Source of the DNA: Homarus americanus
Lineage: Eukaryota; Arthropoda; Malacostraca; Decapoda; Nephropidae
DNA length: 64,000 nt
NCBI RefSeq assembly: GCF_018991925.1
Contig: NW_024748921.1
Location: 1-64,000, forward strand
Reading direction: 5' to 3'
Positions 34,062-44,224 of the stretch are shown in pieces; the stretch's first letter is position 1, and every line of letters begins with the position of its first letter. A program made the position numbers and the translations under genes. Under the pieces are notes generated by a model that did not search any database, was not told the origin of the DNA, and saw nothing but the letters and a program-made list of their open reading frames with translations.

Positions 34062-34402
34062 TAAGAACGTAAGAATGGAGGAAACTGCAGCGGGTCTATT
34101 GGTCCATACTGGGCAGTCCCATTTACACCCAACCCCTATCGCTCATATATCCATTAACCTAAGTTTGAAGCTATCCAGCGTATTCGAGTTAATGATGATG
34201 TTTGGTAACTTGTTCCATTCATCCACTACTCTATTTCCAAACCAGTGTTTACCTATCTCGCGCCTAAATCTAAATTTGTCTAATTTAAAACCATTGTTAC
34301 GAGTTCGCTCCTGGTTGGATAGTTTGAGTACCTTTGTTATATCGCCTTTGTTTAGCCCTGACTTCCATTTATACACCTCGATCATATCGCCCCTCACTCT
34401 AC
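34062..34402 (-). mobile_element. LINE 3'-end fragment (CR1-like C-terminus), second copy
   Basis: The minus frame at 34397-34143 reads RGDMIEVYKWKSGLNKGD, then RTRNNGFKLDKFRFRREIGK, then VVDEWNKLPN, the same protein end as at 26.7-27.0 kb. Truncated at the 5' side. Confidence 0.8.
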
Positions 34403-34439
34403 ACCAAAGTGTTCAAGGAAGCTCGAGTCCACAACTGTA

Positions 34440-34790
34440 CACACCCTCACCTACCCCTTATCTACCCTCTCACCCCTCACCTACCCCTCTCTCACCCCTC
34501 ACCTACCCCCTCACCTACCCTCTCACCCCTCACCTACCCCCACAAACAATTTCATGAATAGCCAAATATGTTCATCAATTTCCGAGCATAATTGACGAGA
34601 ATGCAGGTAATAATTAATATGGCCTGGTCTGGATTCCATAAAACTAATGGAATTTTCAACACGATTCATATAGTTTTCTTTATTTACACATGTAATAAAT
34701 TTATCAGGGTTATGTTATTGGTGAATAGTTATAAAGCCTTAGAGGGTTATATTCAATATTTCGAAAACCGTAATTAAGAAAAAACTTATG

Positions 34791-34845
<55 letters not shown>

Positions 34846-34870
34846 CATTATTATCATTATTTACATTCTC
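34440..34870. repeat. CACCTACCC repeats and (ATT)n
   Basis: ctcacctaccccctcaccc units at 34443-34540 and (ATT)n at 34794-34845. Plain AT-rich sequence lies between. Confidence 0.8.
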
Positions 34871-35089
34871 CCACAATTATCACCACCATCTCTATTATTC
34901 TCCTCCACCCTCCCTTCTTCCCCCGACCCTTACCTCCCTTTCATCTCCCTGACCCAACACTCCCTTACTGCACCTAAACAAAACACCCTCACCTCACCCT
35001 TGAACTCGTCTTGTTAAAAAATCGTCAGAAATACTTCAGTCACCCATGTGGAGGTGATACTTGGAATAGTCTTCGAGATTTAACCCAAA

Positions 35090-35585
35090 AATGGATGTTT
35101 AAACCTTTTTCTCCCTCCCTCTCTCTCCCTCTCCCTCCCTCCCTCCCTCCCTACCTCTCTCTCCTTCCCTCCTTCCCTCTACCTTTCCTTTAAAATCCTT
35201 TTCTTGCAATCTTCCCTCCCCCCCACCTCCCTCTTTCATCTCTTTTCTTTCTCTCTTCTTTTCCTTGTAATCTTTCCTTTTTCCTTTCCTCTCTCTTTTC
35301 ATCTCCCCAAAAAAAATAAATAAAGAAATCTAAACCAAGTGAAAATAGACTTCTGTACCTGTGCTTTGGGATTTTGTCGCGTTGGAGTTAAAATTCGGGT
35401 TTTACCTCAGGCAGGCCCTGTCTTTAGGACGGATTCTACTTACTAATGTGTTTGTGTTGGTGGAGATTAATGGTTTTTTGTTAATGGGGGATGAGGAATG
35501 AGGCAAAAATATATATTTGTGTTTGTGGTTTATTTGTTTTCACTGACTCTGTAAATTTAATATCTGTTATAGTCAACTTTAACCT

Positions 35586-35624
<39 letters not shown>

Positions 35625-35830
35625 AAAAAAATCAGAAATTATATTTTTGGACGCTATTTTTTTTTTACATGACGATTTTTGTCTGTACTTTAACAATATA
35701 ATTTTTTTTGGTGTGTGTGTGGGTTTTTTTTTTCACAGGCGATTCCAGGCTGTTTTTTTTACTTCTTTTTTATACAATTCCGAATGGGCTGACCGTCTAA
35801 ATTCAATTTCCTTCCCCCTCATCAGCAGAA

Positions 35831-35889
<59 letters not shown>

Positions 35890-35900
35890 GTCTTGAGTCT
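35090..35900. repeat. CT-rich stretch and two (CT)n tracts
   Basis: ctccctccctc sequence at 35108-35310, (CT)n at 35588-35621 and (CT)n at 35834-35888. No exon seen in this stretch. Confidence 0.8.
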
Positions 35901-36306
35901 AGTCTTCTTGTGATATTATTTCCGTCAATAAATACGATTAAATTATTAACTGATCAATGTGATTAACAGACAGACAGACAGACAGACACAGTGACAGTAA
36001 GCATATATATTTTTGTGTATTTAATATTACAAAAATACTGTTTTTTGGGTCTCTCTTTATGCCTGGAAATATATAATGTTTCTTTATTTCATTTCTATAA
36101 GATTATTCCAATGTTAAAACGTCAATTACAAAAATGTTAACTTTAAAGATGTAGTTTTCCTACTGTTAATAGAAATATATATACTGTATATATATCAGGA
36201 ACATGATTTAATTTCCAATGTCTTAAAATTAAAATCAAAGGAAAGTTTCTACCTGAATAATTACAAAAAAACCAAGAGACAGGTAGATAAGGTATTTGGT
36301 ACTGAC

Positions 36307-36483
36307 CCCAATCCACCATGCAGAAGGAGACACTAGGGGAGGCGATGAAGGAGGTGAGAGAGGTTGGGCAGGAGGGTCTTGAAGTTTCTGGCTCGCTCCC
36401 ACTCTGTTGGTGGACTTGACCCGCGGGACTCACTGGCAGGTGGCACTGTTCCCACCCCACGGTCAGTGATACCTCCTGTACTC
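36307..36483 (-). CDS. Exon: degenerate FN2 module 3
   Basis: 177 nt, phase 1-1, acceptor tccacctccag and donor GTCAGT. The 58-residue product aligns without gaps to FN2 module 2 (same exon length). It keeps Cys 13 (EQCHLP), Cys 38 (SRPSC) and Cys 54 (FCMVDW), but Cys 27 is Ser, the PF is PV, the following Tyr is Pro, and the Trp before Cys 38 is Ser. The frame is open throughout. Either a diverged module or a dying exon; the donor is weaker than its neighbours. Confidence 0.65.
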
Positions 36484-36484
36484 C

Positions 36485-36620
36485 TGGAGGTGGAAGACGA
36501 CGAAAGAGGAGGAGCAGGGGATGAAGAGGAGGTAGTAGAGGCGTTGAGGAGAAAGAAAAGGTGAAGAGGAGGATGAAGAGGTGAGGAAGATGAAGAAGAG
36601 GTGAGGAGAAGGAGGAGGAA
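36485..36620. repeat. GAAGAGGAGG purine tract
   Basis: Low-complexity purine sequence immediately upstream (gene sense) of the degenerate FN2 acceptor, which supplies its pyrimidine tract. Confidence 0.8.
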
Positions 36621-36624
36621 GAAG

Positions 36625-37230
36625 TGGAGTAATGATTAATTGCTATGTTTTATGGGTGTGTGTGTAAGTCATGGTTGGGCAAGACAGTTTGAGAACGGGA
36701 CCCACTATGTTATTCAAGAAGGTACAGTCAAAATAAAGCTCTGAATCTGATTTTTTTTTACCCTAAACTGTGACATTTTAAGACATTGTGTTCACCAAGT
36801 GTCATCGCTATATGTGGCATCAAGAGCATATATTATGTATGTTGCATAGACGAGAAATATTTACTCAATTCATTAAAAAAATCCGATACCATTAATATAA
36901 TAGAAAGACCAATAAATTTAAAATCACAAAAAATCGCAGCCCATAGTTCAATGTAGATACTGACTAAATATCATTGGAATATGGGTCCAATTTTGAAATT
37001 TTTTTATACTTTTTTCTTAATACATTAATGAAAATATGATTCACCATATAGCGATAATTATCAGTCAGAATGTACAGAAAACTATGGGAATGAAACCGTA
37101 AAAATTTCAAGAAAATTTATGAATATTTTTTTTTTTTTTTTTTTAAGGGGAATAACCACCCGGGCACAGGTCATCGACCCACAACGTGGCCTGGTGGACG
37201 AAACAATAAGAATAAAAAGAAATTAAATAT
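36625..37230. other. Intron sequence, AT-rich
   Basis: No exon. A poly-T run lies at 37125-37145, followed by a GC-richer phrase (ccacccgggcacaggtcatcg) that could be a small element remnant. Confidence 0.4.
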
Positions 37231-37234
37231 AGAA

Positions 37235-37295
37235 AAGGTGATGTAGTGAAGATGATAGTGTAGAGTCTACACTATCATCTTCACTACATCACCTT
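37235..37295. repeat. Perfect 61-bp palindrome
   Basis: Arms 37235-37264 and 37266-37295 are exact reverse complements around a single G at 37265. The right arm is the first unit of the tandem repeat that follows. Confidence 0.95.
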
Positions 37296-37495
37296 CACTA
37301 TCATCTTCACTACATCATCTACAGTCTTCACTATCATCTTCACTACATCACCTTCACTATCATCTTACACTACATCACCTTCACTATCATCTTACACTAC
37401 ATCACCTTCACTATCATCTTCACTACATCACCTTCACTATCATCTTCACTACATCATCTACAGTCTTCACTATCATCTTACACTACATCAACTAT
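37266..37495. repeat. Minisatellite (cttcactatcatcttcactacatcac)
   Basis: About nine imperfect units of 26-29 bp, some with cttacactacatc variants. Ends just before the kinase gene. Confidence 0.9.
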
Positions 37496-37497
37496 AC

Positions 37498-37504
37498 TAT
37501 AAAG
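37498..37504 (+). promoter_or_regulatory. TATA-like box before the kinase gene
   Basis: TATAAAG lies 42 bp before the ATG at 37546. Distance and consensus fit a core promoter with a very short leader. It is at the edge of a repeat, so it may be fortuitous. Confidence 0.25.
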
Positions 37505-37545
37505 ACAATGTCCTGTTACCTCTTACTACAATAATTCTCTGCCCA

Positions 37546-38766
37546 TTGATGACAAACGACTACTGTCAGTGTACAGGAAGTGCTAGTATGTGTTGGTGTT
37601 GCACGATGAACAAAATAACGAAAACAGTGGTGTCCGGGTGGCGTAAAATGAAGCGGCTCCTGTGCTGCAAAAAACCACTTACCGACTCCACTCCCCACTC
37701 TCCTCAACCCACTCCACTCCCTACACCTACTCTCACTACTCCCCCCCTCGTTTCTCTCACCACCCCCTTTCTTGTGTCTAAGAGCATCTCAATTCCCCCC
37801 CACACTTCTTTCCCCACACCTCGTCACTCACCCACCCTCACCCCACACCCCTTCCTTCCTCTCACTACTTCCACTCGCACCGCTCTGTCTCGCATGTCAA
37901 CGAGCAACACAACTCTACCCCACTGTACTCCATCAACACCTCTTCCCTCATCTACCCACACCCCCCTCATCTCCCCATTCCCTCTCTCACTCATCCACTC
38001 CCCCTCATTTTCCCACCCCTCTCATTGCTCTCCCCATTCCAACTCACCCGATTACATTTTGCTGTCTCTTACGGAGGTGCAAACAATGCCAATTATAAGG
38101 CGACTTGGGGCAGGGAGTTTCGGGATAGTTGACCTCATAATGTATAATAAGGACCTTAAGGTTTTAAAAAAAATGAAAAGAGTAAATTATGCGACATTCA
38201 TTAAAGAAGTGAAGATTCAAAGGAAGCTTGACGGTGCCGGTGGTGCCCCCCGTATACACGCAGTGTGTCAAGAAGATTCGTCCGTCATCATGGACTACAC
38301 CGGTATAACTTATGATAAGTACATCAATTATGCCACCACAAGACAAAAGGTTCACACACTGGTTAAAATCGCGGAAGCCTTATGTGAGATTCACCAGAAA
38401 AATATATTTCATAATGATTTTAAAAAAAATAATATAACAATTACCGTCGAAGAAAAAGATTCTACCGTCCATATAATCGACTTTGGAAAAGCAACAGACC
38501 ACGACAAGTATATAAACCGCGGTAAAAAATCAAGATATTGGATTGCACCGGAATTCGCCTCTGGTGGCGTCACTTCTGCTGCGTCCGACACTTACTCTTT
38601 TGGACAGCTGGTGCGGGACGTCAGGGACTATATCACTGATAACGGACTAATACTTGAACTCCTTGACATGGTTGTTCAAATGACCACCTGTGAAGATCCT
38701 CTCCACCGCGTACCGCTGACAGAAGTTGTACGCGTCATGAATGAGTTCCTACCAATCGCAAACTGA
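37546..38766 (+). CDS. Intronless protein kinase, nested in an intron of the large gene
   Basis: 406 residues in a single exon. The N-terminus is Cys-rich (residues 1-43) and ends in KMKRLLCCKKP. Residues 45-168 are Pro/Ser/Thr-rich and probably disordered. The kinase domain runs from about 180 to 406. It has the glycine loop GAGSFG (188-193), Lys 208, helix-C Glu 221, HND at 289-291 in place of HRD, Asn 296, DFG at 312-314 and APE at 334-336. DTYSFG follows as the usual helix-F Asp. All catalytic residues are present, so activity is likely; Ser/Thr specificity is an inference. The domain is short, about 230 residues. The phrase LDGAGGAPRIHAVC resembles an expanded single-exon kinase family I recall from decapods. 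It is opposite in strand to the host gene, between FN2 modules 2 and 3. Its intronless form suggests a retrocopy origin. Confidence 0.85.
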   Translation: MMTNDYCQCTGSASMCWCCTMNKITKTVVSGWRKMKRLLCCKKPLTDSTPHSPQPTPLPTPTLTTPPLVSLTTPFLVSKSISIPPHTSFPTPRHSPTLTPHPFLPLTTSTRTALSRMSTSNTTLPHCTPSTPLPSSTHTPLISPFPLSLIHSPSFSHPSHCSPHSNSPDYILLSLTEVQTMPIIRRLGAGSFGIVDLIMYNKDLKVLKKMKRVNYATFIKEVKIQRKLDGAGGAPRIHAVCQEDSSVIMDYTGITYDKYINYATTRQKVHTLVKIAEALCEIHQKNIFHNDFKKNNITITVEEKDSTVHIIDFGKATDHDKYINRGKKSRYWIAPEFASGGVTSAASDTYSFGQLVRDVRDYITDNGLILELLDMVVQMTTCEDPLHRVPLTEVVRVMNEFLPIAN

Positions 38767-38767
38767 T

Positions 38768-38863
38768 CCTCCCCCTGGCCAGCTAATCCTCCCCCTGGCC
38801 AGCTACTCCACCCCTGACCGGCTAATCCACCCCTGGCCGGTCAATCCTCCCCCTGGCCAGCTG
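38768..38863. repeat. 20-21-bp repeat in the kinase 3' region (ccctggccagctaatcctcc)
   Basis: About five imperfect copies starting right after the stop codon, probably within the 3' UTR. Confidence 0.85.
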
Positions 38864-38878
38864 ACATGTTCATAAAAT

Positions 38879-38888
38879 AATAAATAAA
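38879..38888 (+). terminator. Overlapping AATAAA polyadenylation signals
   Basis: AATAAA at 38879-38884 and 38883-38888, about 115 bp after the kinase stop. Suitable for the kinase transcript. Confidence 0.5.
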
Positions 38889-38889
38889 A

Positions 38890-39475
38890 TTTACAAAATT
38901 ATTGAATAATGTTTTTATTCCTTTTATAGATATTGTTTATTATGAATTTATTGTGACAATAACATGTACTACAGTATATAAAGACAACTGTTAACTGATT
39001 CTGCTTGTTGAGATACATTCAGTGACACGCTTACAAGTACTGTCATATACATTATAATTTACAACTGTTATGTATCTTATTAGCAGAATAAATAAACAAA
39101 AATTTTTATACCTATACCATATTTTCTACATATAATTGTGACATCATATATGTCTTTGGTATAGGTTAGGTAAGGTTAAGTTAGGTTAGGTTAAGTGAAA
39201 TAAGCAGACGAGAAAATTCTTCAGATCATCCAATCTATATAATGGAAAATATTAACTGATGTTTATGTAGGAGTGATATATCATCAGTTAAACCCAACTA
39301 ATTTAACCTAACCTAACCCAACGGACCGTAACCCAACCAAACCCAACCCAACGGACCGTAACCCAACCAAACCTATCCCATCCCAACCCAACCGAACCCA
39401 ACCTAACCTAACCAACTTTAATATAACCAAACACAACCAAATCAACCATAATCGAACCAACCTTGCAGCCAGAGA
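38890..39475. other. Intron sequence with TTAGG-like and CCAACC repeats
   Basis: Plain AT-rich DNA to about 39150, then gttaggttaagttagg near 39163-39200. Repeated aacccaaccaaaccc/acggaccgt lies at 39300-39460. Confidence 0.7.
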
Positions 39476-39480
39476 CTCAC

Positions 39481-39657
39481 CCCAGTTCAAGTTACAGTGG
39501 TCCCAAGAGCTCAAGAGTCCGGCTGAGTCCACCCTCACGGCGCACCAAGGGCGTGAACGACCTGGTGAGGTAATACAACTCCACCTAGTGATCCCGCCGT
39601 AGGTGAAGGGCAGAGTACACACCTCACCACCCTCTGTTACCACCACCTTCTTCTCTC
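39481..39657 (-). CDS. Exon: FN2 module 2
   Basis: 177 nt, phase 1-1, acceptor tctacag and donor GTGAGT. FN2: C-TLPFTYGG, then C-ITSPGRSRPWC, then WDHC. All signature residues are present. Confidence 0.92.
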
Positions 39658-39732
39658 CTGTAGAATGGAGGATATGGGAGACGTAGTATGGAGGATTGTA
39701 GAGGAGGAGGAGGAGGAGGAATGTTATGGAAG

Positions 39733-39766
<34 letters not shown>

Positions 39767-39769
39767 TAT

Positions 39770-39905
39770 TGATTTAAACCCATAATTCCCCCCAAAAATT
39801 AAGAGTTAAATCATTGATCTCCAAGAGTTTAACAATTGTCCATAAAGTCTTAAGCCATCGTCCAAAAATGGATAAATCACCATTCTTAAAGTGACCTAAA
39901 AATTT
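39770..39905. repeat. Decayed 22-bp repeat (taaatcattgatctcaaagagt)
   Basis: Loose copies such as gagttaaatcattgatctcc and agtcttaagccatcgtcc. Related to the arrays at 42120-42290 and 54360-54860. Confidence 0.45.
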
Positions 39906-39909
39906 GACC

Positions 39910-40105
39910 TAAAAGAAATTTTAAGACGAAATAAAACCTTAATTGAGAATGACTCATAATGATCAGTAATTTATAAGTAACTTGAAATAAAATAGCTATG
40001 ATATTTATAATTTTCTTCAAAGCTAATGAAAATCTAATGTAGGATCACAGAAACATTACTTAAAAGTGACTTGCAAGTAACTTAATAATATAAAGTGAAG
40101 AAGAG
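39910..40105. other. Intron sequence, nothing recognised
   Basis: AT-rich with aagtgacttgaaagtaact-like phrases. No exon. Confidence 0.4.
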
Positions 40106-40110
40106 GTAAG

Positions 40111-40242
40111 GTACAGACACTCAAAAAACTATCTGTACTCTGGGTGGTCAATGAACTTCAGAGTGAACACTGTGACTCCTGTTGTCTCGGTAGGGTTGTC
40201 AAAATCCTTCGTCCGCTGTGTCATATTTTCTCAACACAATTT
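40111..40242 (+). repeat. Dispersed 130-bp repeat, copy 1
   Basis: Reads ctcaaaaaactatctgtact, then gtgaacactgtgactcctgt, then atccttcgtccgctgtgtca. The same order is found in inverted orientation at 49237-49371 with high identity. Confidence 0.85.
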
Positions 40243-40330
40243 AGTATAGATAACTTTCTTTTGAGTGACTGCACCTTCAAAAATTTCAACTAAAGTCACT
40301 TAAAGACTTATAATTCAGCATGGCACTCAC

Positions 40331-40495
40331 CTAGGTCAGCCACACAGACACCCCAGCCGGTAATAGTGCCTTGGGCGTCTAGCTGAATGGCACACCAGGG
40401 CCGGGAGCTATGAGTGCCAGTGCAAGCGAAGTGCCAACGCTCGGCGTAAGAGAAAGGGAAGTGACAAGGCTGATTCTTGGTGGTCAGGCTGTATC
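40331..40495 (-). CDS. Exon: FN2 module 1
   Basis: 165 nt, phase 1-1, acceptor ctcacacag and donor GTGAGT. FN2: C-HFPFSYAE, then C-TGTHSSRPWC, then WGVC. First exon after the CCP/EGF part. The phase 1 start matches the phase 1 end of exon 41793-42031. Confidence 0.9.
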
Positions 40496-40509
40496 CTGTG
40501 TGAGATTAT

Positions 40510-40561
40510 AGATATATAGATAGATAGATAGATAGATCGATAGATCGATAGATAGATATAC

Positions 40562-40648
<87 letters not shown>
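40510..40648. repeat. (AGAT)n and (AAT)n
   Basis: Tetranucleotide run 40510-40560. About 29 AAT units at 40562-40648, which form the 3' tail of the adjoining SINE. Confidence 0.95.
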
Positions 40649-41003
40649 TAATAGCTACTCGTGTAACGAGGATGGCCGGCGCTAAGGACCATCTAGGCGA
40701 GAATTTGTTTAAGGTGTAGAAGCTGTCACCAACACAACAACCACACCCTGAGTTAACGAGCTGCATGACCCATTGTCAAGGAATAGTCCGAGAAGACCGG
40801 ACAACTCGCCAACTGCACTGGCTAACCATTACCCCGGAACACGATCCACAAATCGATTAACATCCAGGTCCCAAATTACTGCTGGGTTGACAGAGGCAAA
40901 TGGCGTAAAGAAACTTGCCCATAGTTTCATCTTGCCCGTGGATCGAACCCGGGTCCACTCGCTTGCGAGGAGAGCATGCCGACCATTACATCACAGGTCA
41001 CCA
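40649..41003 (-). mobile_element. tRNA-derived SINE with (ATT)n tail
   Basis: In minus sense: tRNA-like head with an A-box-like TGATGTAATGG (40983-40993), and the B-box consensus GTTCGATCC (40940-40948). A body of about 300 bp follows, then an (ATT)n tail. The head shares cctcgcaagcga with the SINE at 20729. Confidence 0.8.
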
Positions 41004-41029
41004 TACATACAGACACACACTGTAACATA

Positions 41030-41790
41030 AAAGGGCCACAGTCCCATGTATATACACTGCATTGTCACCTTTATCTGCCCAGCTTACTTCACACTACCCA
41101 AACCACTAGTTAACCAGCAGTCAACAAGTAAGAACACGAGTCATGAGATGGCTCCTGTTTAGTGGAAAACCATCGCCGGCTGTTGGGGGCGCCATCTGTG
41201 ACAGGTGATGTCTACTCTAACCCTGGCAGTCAAAGTCAGTCCTACTCCCACCACCTCGGCTACTTGTTCTCCCTGTCTACTTCGTCGTGGAGTTGAGCGA
41301 CTGTTACCTACACTGCCTGTGCACCGCGGACTCTACTGCCCAGCTATTTATAACGACTATTAGTACAGCTGAATACATTATTGTTCACACTTGTATATGT
41401 GTTATGTGTTGACTTTGTTTTAAGAATATTATATAAAACCAAACCTACAGTAATACATAACTATAAAAGCTCACAATACAAAAAGAGTGTCATTTGTTAC
41501 ATAATTGGGCATGAGTATTACAAGGTATTATAACTAAATAATTCCAACCAAAAAGTCCCAAGACACACACAGGTAAGGAAATTATTTAAAATTTTGAGAT
41601 TAAAATAAAAGTAAAAGTTAAAGTAAAGGAATTTAAGATATTTTGCTTTCTTAGTTGCTCAGTTTCCGTAACAATACATACATACATACATACATATAGA
41701 GAGAGATAATGGTGCACACAAAGAGAGAAAGATAGATAATAATAGACAAAAAGAGAGAGAAATAATAGAGAAACTAAGTGCCAATGACTT
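41030..41790. other. Intron sequence, no gene recognised
   Basis: Includes (CATA)n at 41676-41696 and GAGA-rich sequence at 41698-41770. Part of 41040-41350 may be an old element, but I cannot assign it. Confidence 0.4.
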
Positions 41791-41792
41791 AC

Positions 41793-42031
41793 TCTTGTTA
41801 CAGTGAGGGCCAGTGAAGCCCTCCAGACACCGGCAGGTACTGGGTGCCACACAGACACCACCGTTGAGGCAGCCATGGGGGCACTCTGGTCGGCACCCAA
41901 GCTGACCTCTGATCTTGGTGGTGCCTAAAGGCTCCCATAACCCGTGGCGACAGGTGAAGGTCATGCTGGTGTTGCCAGTCTCCAGACGGTGGTGGTTAAA
42001 GCAGGTGGCCTCAGCCGAGAGACAGTCCTCA
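41793..42031 (-). CDS. Exon: second half of CCP 12 plus EGF 9
   Basis: 239 nt, phase 2 to phase 1, acceptor attattacag and donor GTAAGT. It carries CCP strands around TCFNHHRLETG and GLWEP. EGF follows: C-PHGC-LNGGVC-VAPSTCRC-LEGFTGPHC. It ends the CCP/EGF array and changes the intron phase to 1 for the FN2 region. Confidence 0.92.
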
Positions 42032-42119
42032 CTGTAATAATAATAATAGTACTGTAATAGTAATTAAGTGTTTATATTAGGTTTATGAATCTTTAAACTC
42101 TGACATTTTTTAAACAACT

Positions 42120-42290
42120 GTGTTTTGTGACATCGTCCTGAAAGGGTAAAACCATCGTCCTCAAAGGGCTAAACCATCGTCCTCAAAGGGCTAAGTCATT
42201 TTCCTCAAAATTTTAAACTATTGTGATCAAAGGGTTAAACCATTGTCCTCGAAGAGTTAAACCATTGTCCTCAAAGGGTTAATCCATACC
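42120..42290. repeat. 22-bp minisatellite (aaaccatcgtcctcaaagggct)
   Basis: About seven copies with 22-bp spacing, in the intron before exon 41793-42031. Same family as 54360-54860. Confidence 0.8.
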
Positions 42291-42329
42291 TGGTAATTCT
42301 TAACCTGACCAGCTAACAAAAACACCCAC

Positions 42330-42623
42330 CTGACGCTGATGTTCACCTGGCCCACGACATCGGGGGCTCCTCGACACCTGAGGAACTGACAGAAGGGGCC
42401 CACGTATTGGTCTGTACAGGCACACAGATCCGGGGCGACACAAGTACCGCCGTTGACACAGGGCTTGACGCAGTAGGGGGAGCACCGCAGGGAATCAGCA
42501 GCCATGGATGGTGTGCCCACCGTCTTCCAAGTGCCCTCCACACACTCCACCTTCACCAGACGCCTCCCGGAAAACATAACATATCTATCGAAGCATAACA
42601 CAATCGCCTCGTTGCCCCCAGGA
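42330..42623 (-). CDS. Exon: CCP 11 second half, EGF 8, CCP 12 first half
   Basis: 294 nt, phase 2-2, acceptor cggtgacag and donor GTGGGT. CCP part IVLCFDRYVMFSG...VECVEGTW; EGF C-VKPC-VNGGTC-VAPDLCAC-TDQYVGPFC; then CRGAPDVVGQVNISV. Confidence 0.92.
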
Positions 42624-42848
42624 CTGTCACCGTCAGGAGAAGGAGAGATCATAAGACATATTTTTTTTAGGCTGTGAATTTGGTACTTAACCCCAGATGT
42701 AATACTTCGAGGATACACATAAGGGAATTCTGTGTGTTAGATGTAACTGTTTCGTCATATAATTATAAAAAATATAAGGAATACAGAAATATACATATGC
42801 ATCCAAGGTTGTGTATACCAACATGGTAAAAGAGTAATACAGCCATAC

Positions 42849-43127
42849 CTAATTTGCATATGAGAGAAGGGTACAGTGGACGGTGGTGCTGTACAAAGGA
42901 GGGCCTTACAGCGAGGGCCATGGAAGCCGGCGGGACAGGCACAGGTGTTGGGGCCGTTACAGGTGCCTCCATTACCACAGGGGGGCACACAGCTGGGGAC
43001 ACACAGTGGCTCCTCCCCCAGACCTGCAGGCACCATCCACTCCCCAGACACACACTCCAGCAACAGATCAGAGGTCTTCGCCCCCAGTGAGTACCCTGAC
43101 TTACACGTCACTGAAGCTCTTGATGAA
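42849..43127 (-). CDS. Exon: CCP 10 second half, EGF 7, CCP 11 first half
   Basis: 279 nt, phase 2-2, acceptor atcttacag and donor GTATGG. CCP part VTCKSGYSLG...LECVSGEW; EGF C-VPPC-GNGGTC-NGPNTCAC-PAGFHGPRC; then CTAPPSTVPFSHMQI. Confidence 0.92.
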
Positions 43128-43343
43128 CTGTAAGATCATCACCGTTTCAGAGGCAGCAACATATATTATACGTAAATACAAGTCTTCTCCCTATATATGC
43201 ACGTCCATATCCTCTCCCCCTTCCTTCATCCCCTACCCAGCTTCCAGTCCTTCCTCTATCTTCCCATCACCTCCCCAGCAACAAACCCTCACCCCCACCT
43301 CTCTCATCCCCTCCCCAGCGACACCCAGAACTCCCACACTCAC

Positions 43344-43652
43344 TTGTATTTGATGAAAGCGTTGGGGAAGGTAGGCGGTTCTTTCCAGCAAAATTCCGGC
43401 CGGAGGAGTTGACAGCGCTCGCCGGTATAGGGCTCCTGACAGCGGCACTTGTTGGGCGTGACACACTCCCCGTGGTTGAGACAGGGCGGGTCACACTGAG
43501 GGAAGCAGGCTAATCTCTGGCTGGGTTGGATGCAGACGTCATGGGGAGTGTTAGGCGGACACCAGGCACCCTCTAGGCACCACAGCTCCACCTGGCTGGC
43601 ACCCGAAGGTAAGGTAAAGCCAGCCCGGCACGCCACCACCAGACCACGAGGG
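43344..43652 (-). CDS. Exon: CCP 9 second half, EGF 6, CCP 10 first half
   Basis: 309 nt, phase 2-2, acceptor cgctacag and donor GTGAGT. CCP part VACRAGFTLPSG...WCLEGAW; EGF C-DPPC-LNHGEC-VTPNKCRC-QEPYTGERC; then FCWKEPPTFPNAFIKY. Confidence 0.93.
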
Positions 43653-43659
43653 CTGTAGC

Positions 43660-44215
43660 GGTGATGCAACAAACTTTATTAAGTAAACAAGATGGCATTT
43701 GTTTTCTCCTGTAACCTGGAAACAAAACAATCCAACACTCTCCTTGTACACTACTGGATTAAAAATAACTCTAAATACACAACACCAAAATTTACAATAT
43801 CATATTTTACTTTAATTTACAACAAACTACAAAACTCAACTAACTCAACTAACTCAACTCACTAGATGATACACAAATAAACATCTACTGCACACAATTA
43901 CTTCTCTATTAAACACACATCATCATTATTCAGTCACTTGCGTTAATACACCGGAATGAATTAGTAATAAATGGAGGTGTTTAGTGAGGCAAGTGAGGAG
44001 AGGATCTTACCTAATGGGGGAGGAGCTTTGGTGAGGAGCTTTGGGGAGGAGCTTTGGTGAGGAGCTTTGGGGAGGAGCTTTGGGGAGGAGCTTTGGTGAG
44101 GAGCTTTGGGGAGGAGCTTACCTAATGGGGAGGAGCTTTGGTGAGGAGCTTTGGGGAGGAGCTTACCTAATGGGGAGGAGCTTACCTAATGGGGACGAGA
44201 TTACCTAATGGGGAG
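43660..44215. other. Intron with a 14-bp minisatellite
   Basis: Plain AT-rich sequence to about 44000, then gaggagctttgggg/gaggagctttggtg units at 44015-44165 and ggagcttacctaatgg units at 44160-44215. The last repeats resemble the exon donor context ttacct. Confidence 0.75.
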
Positions 44216-44224
44216 TACACTTAC

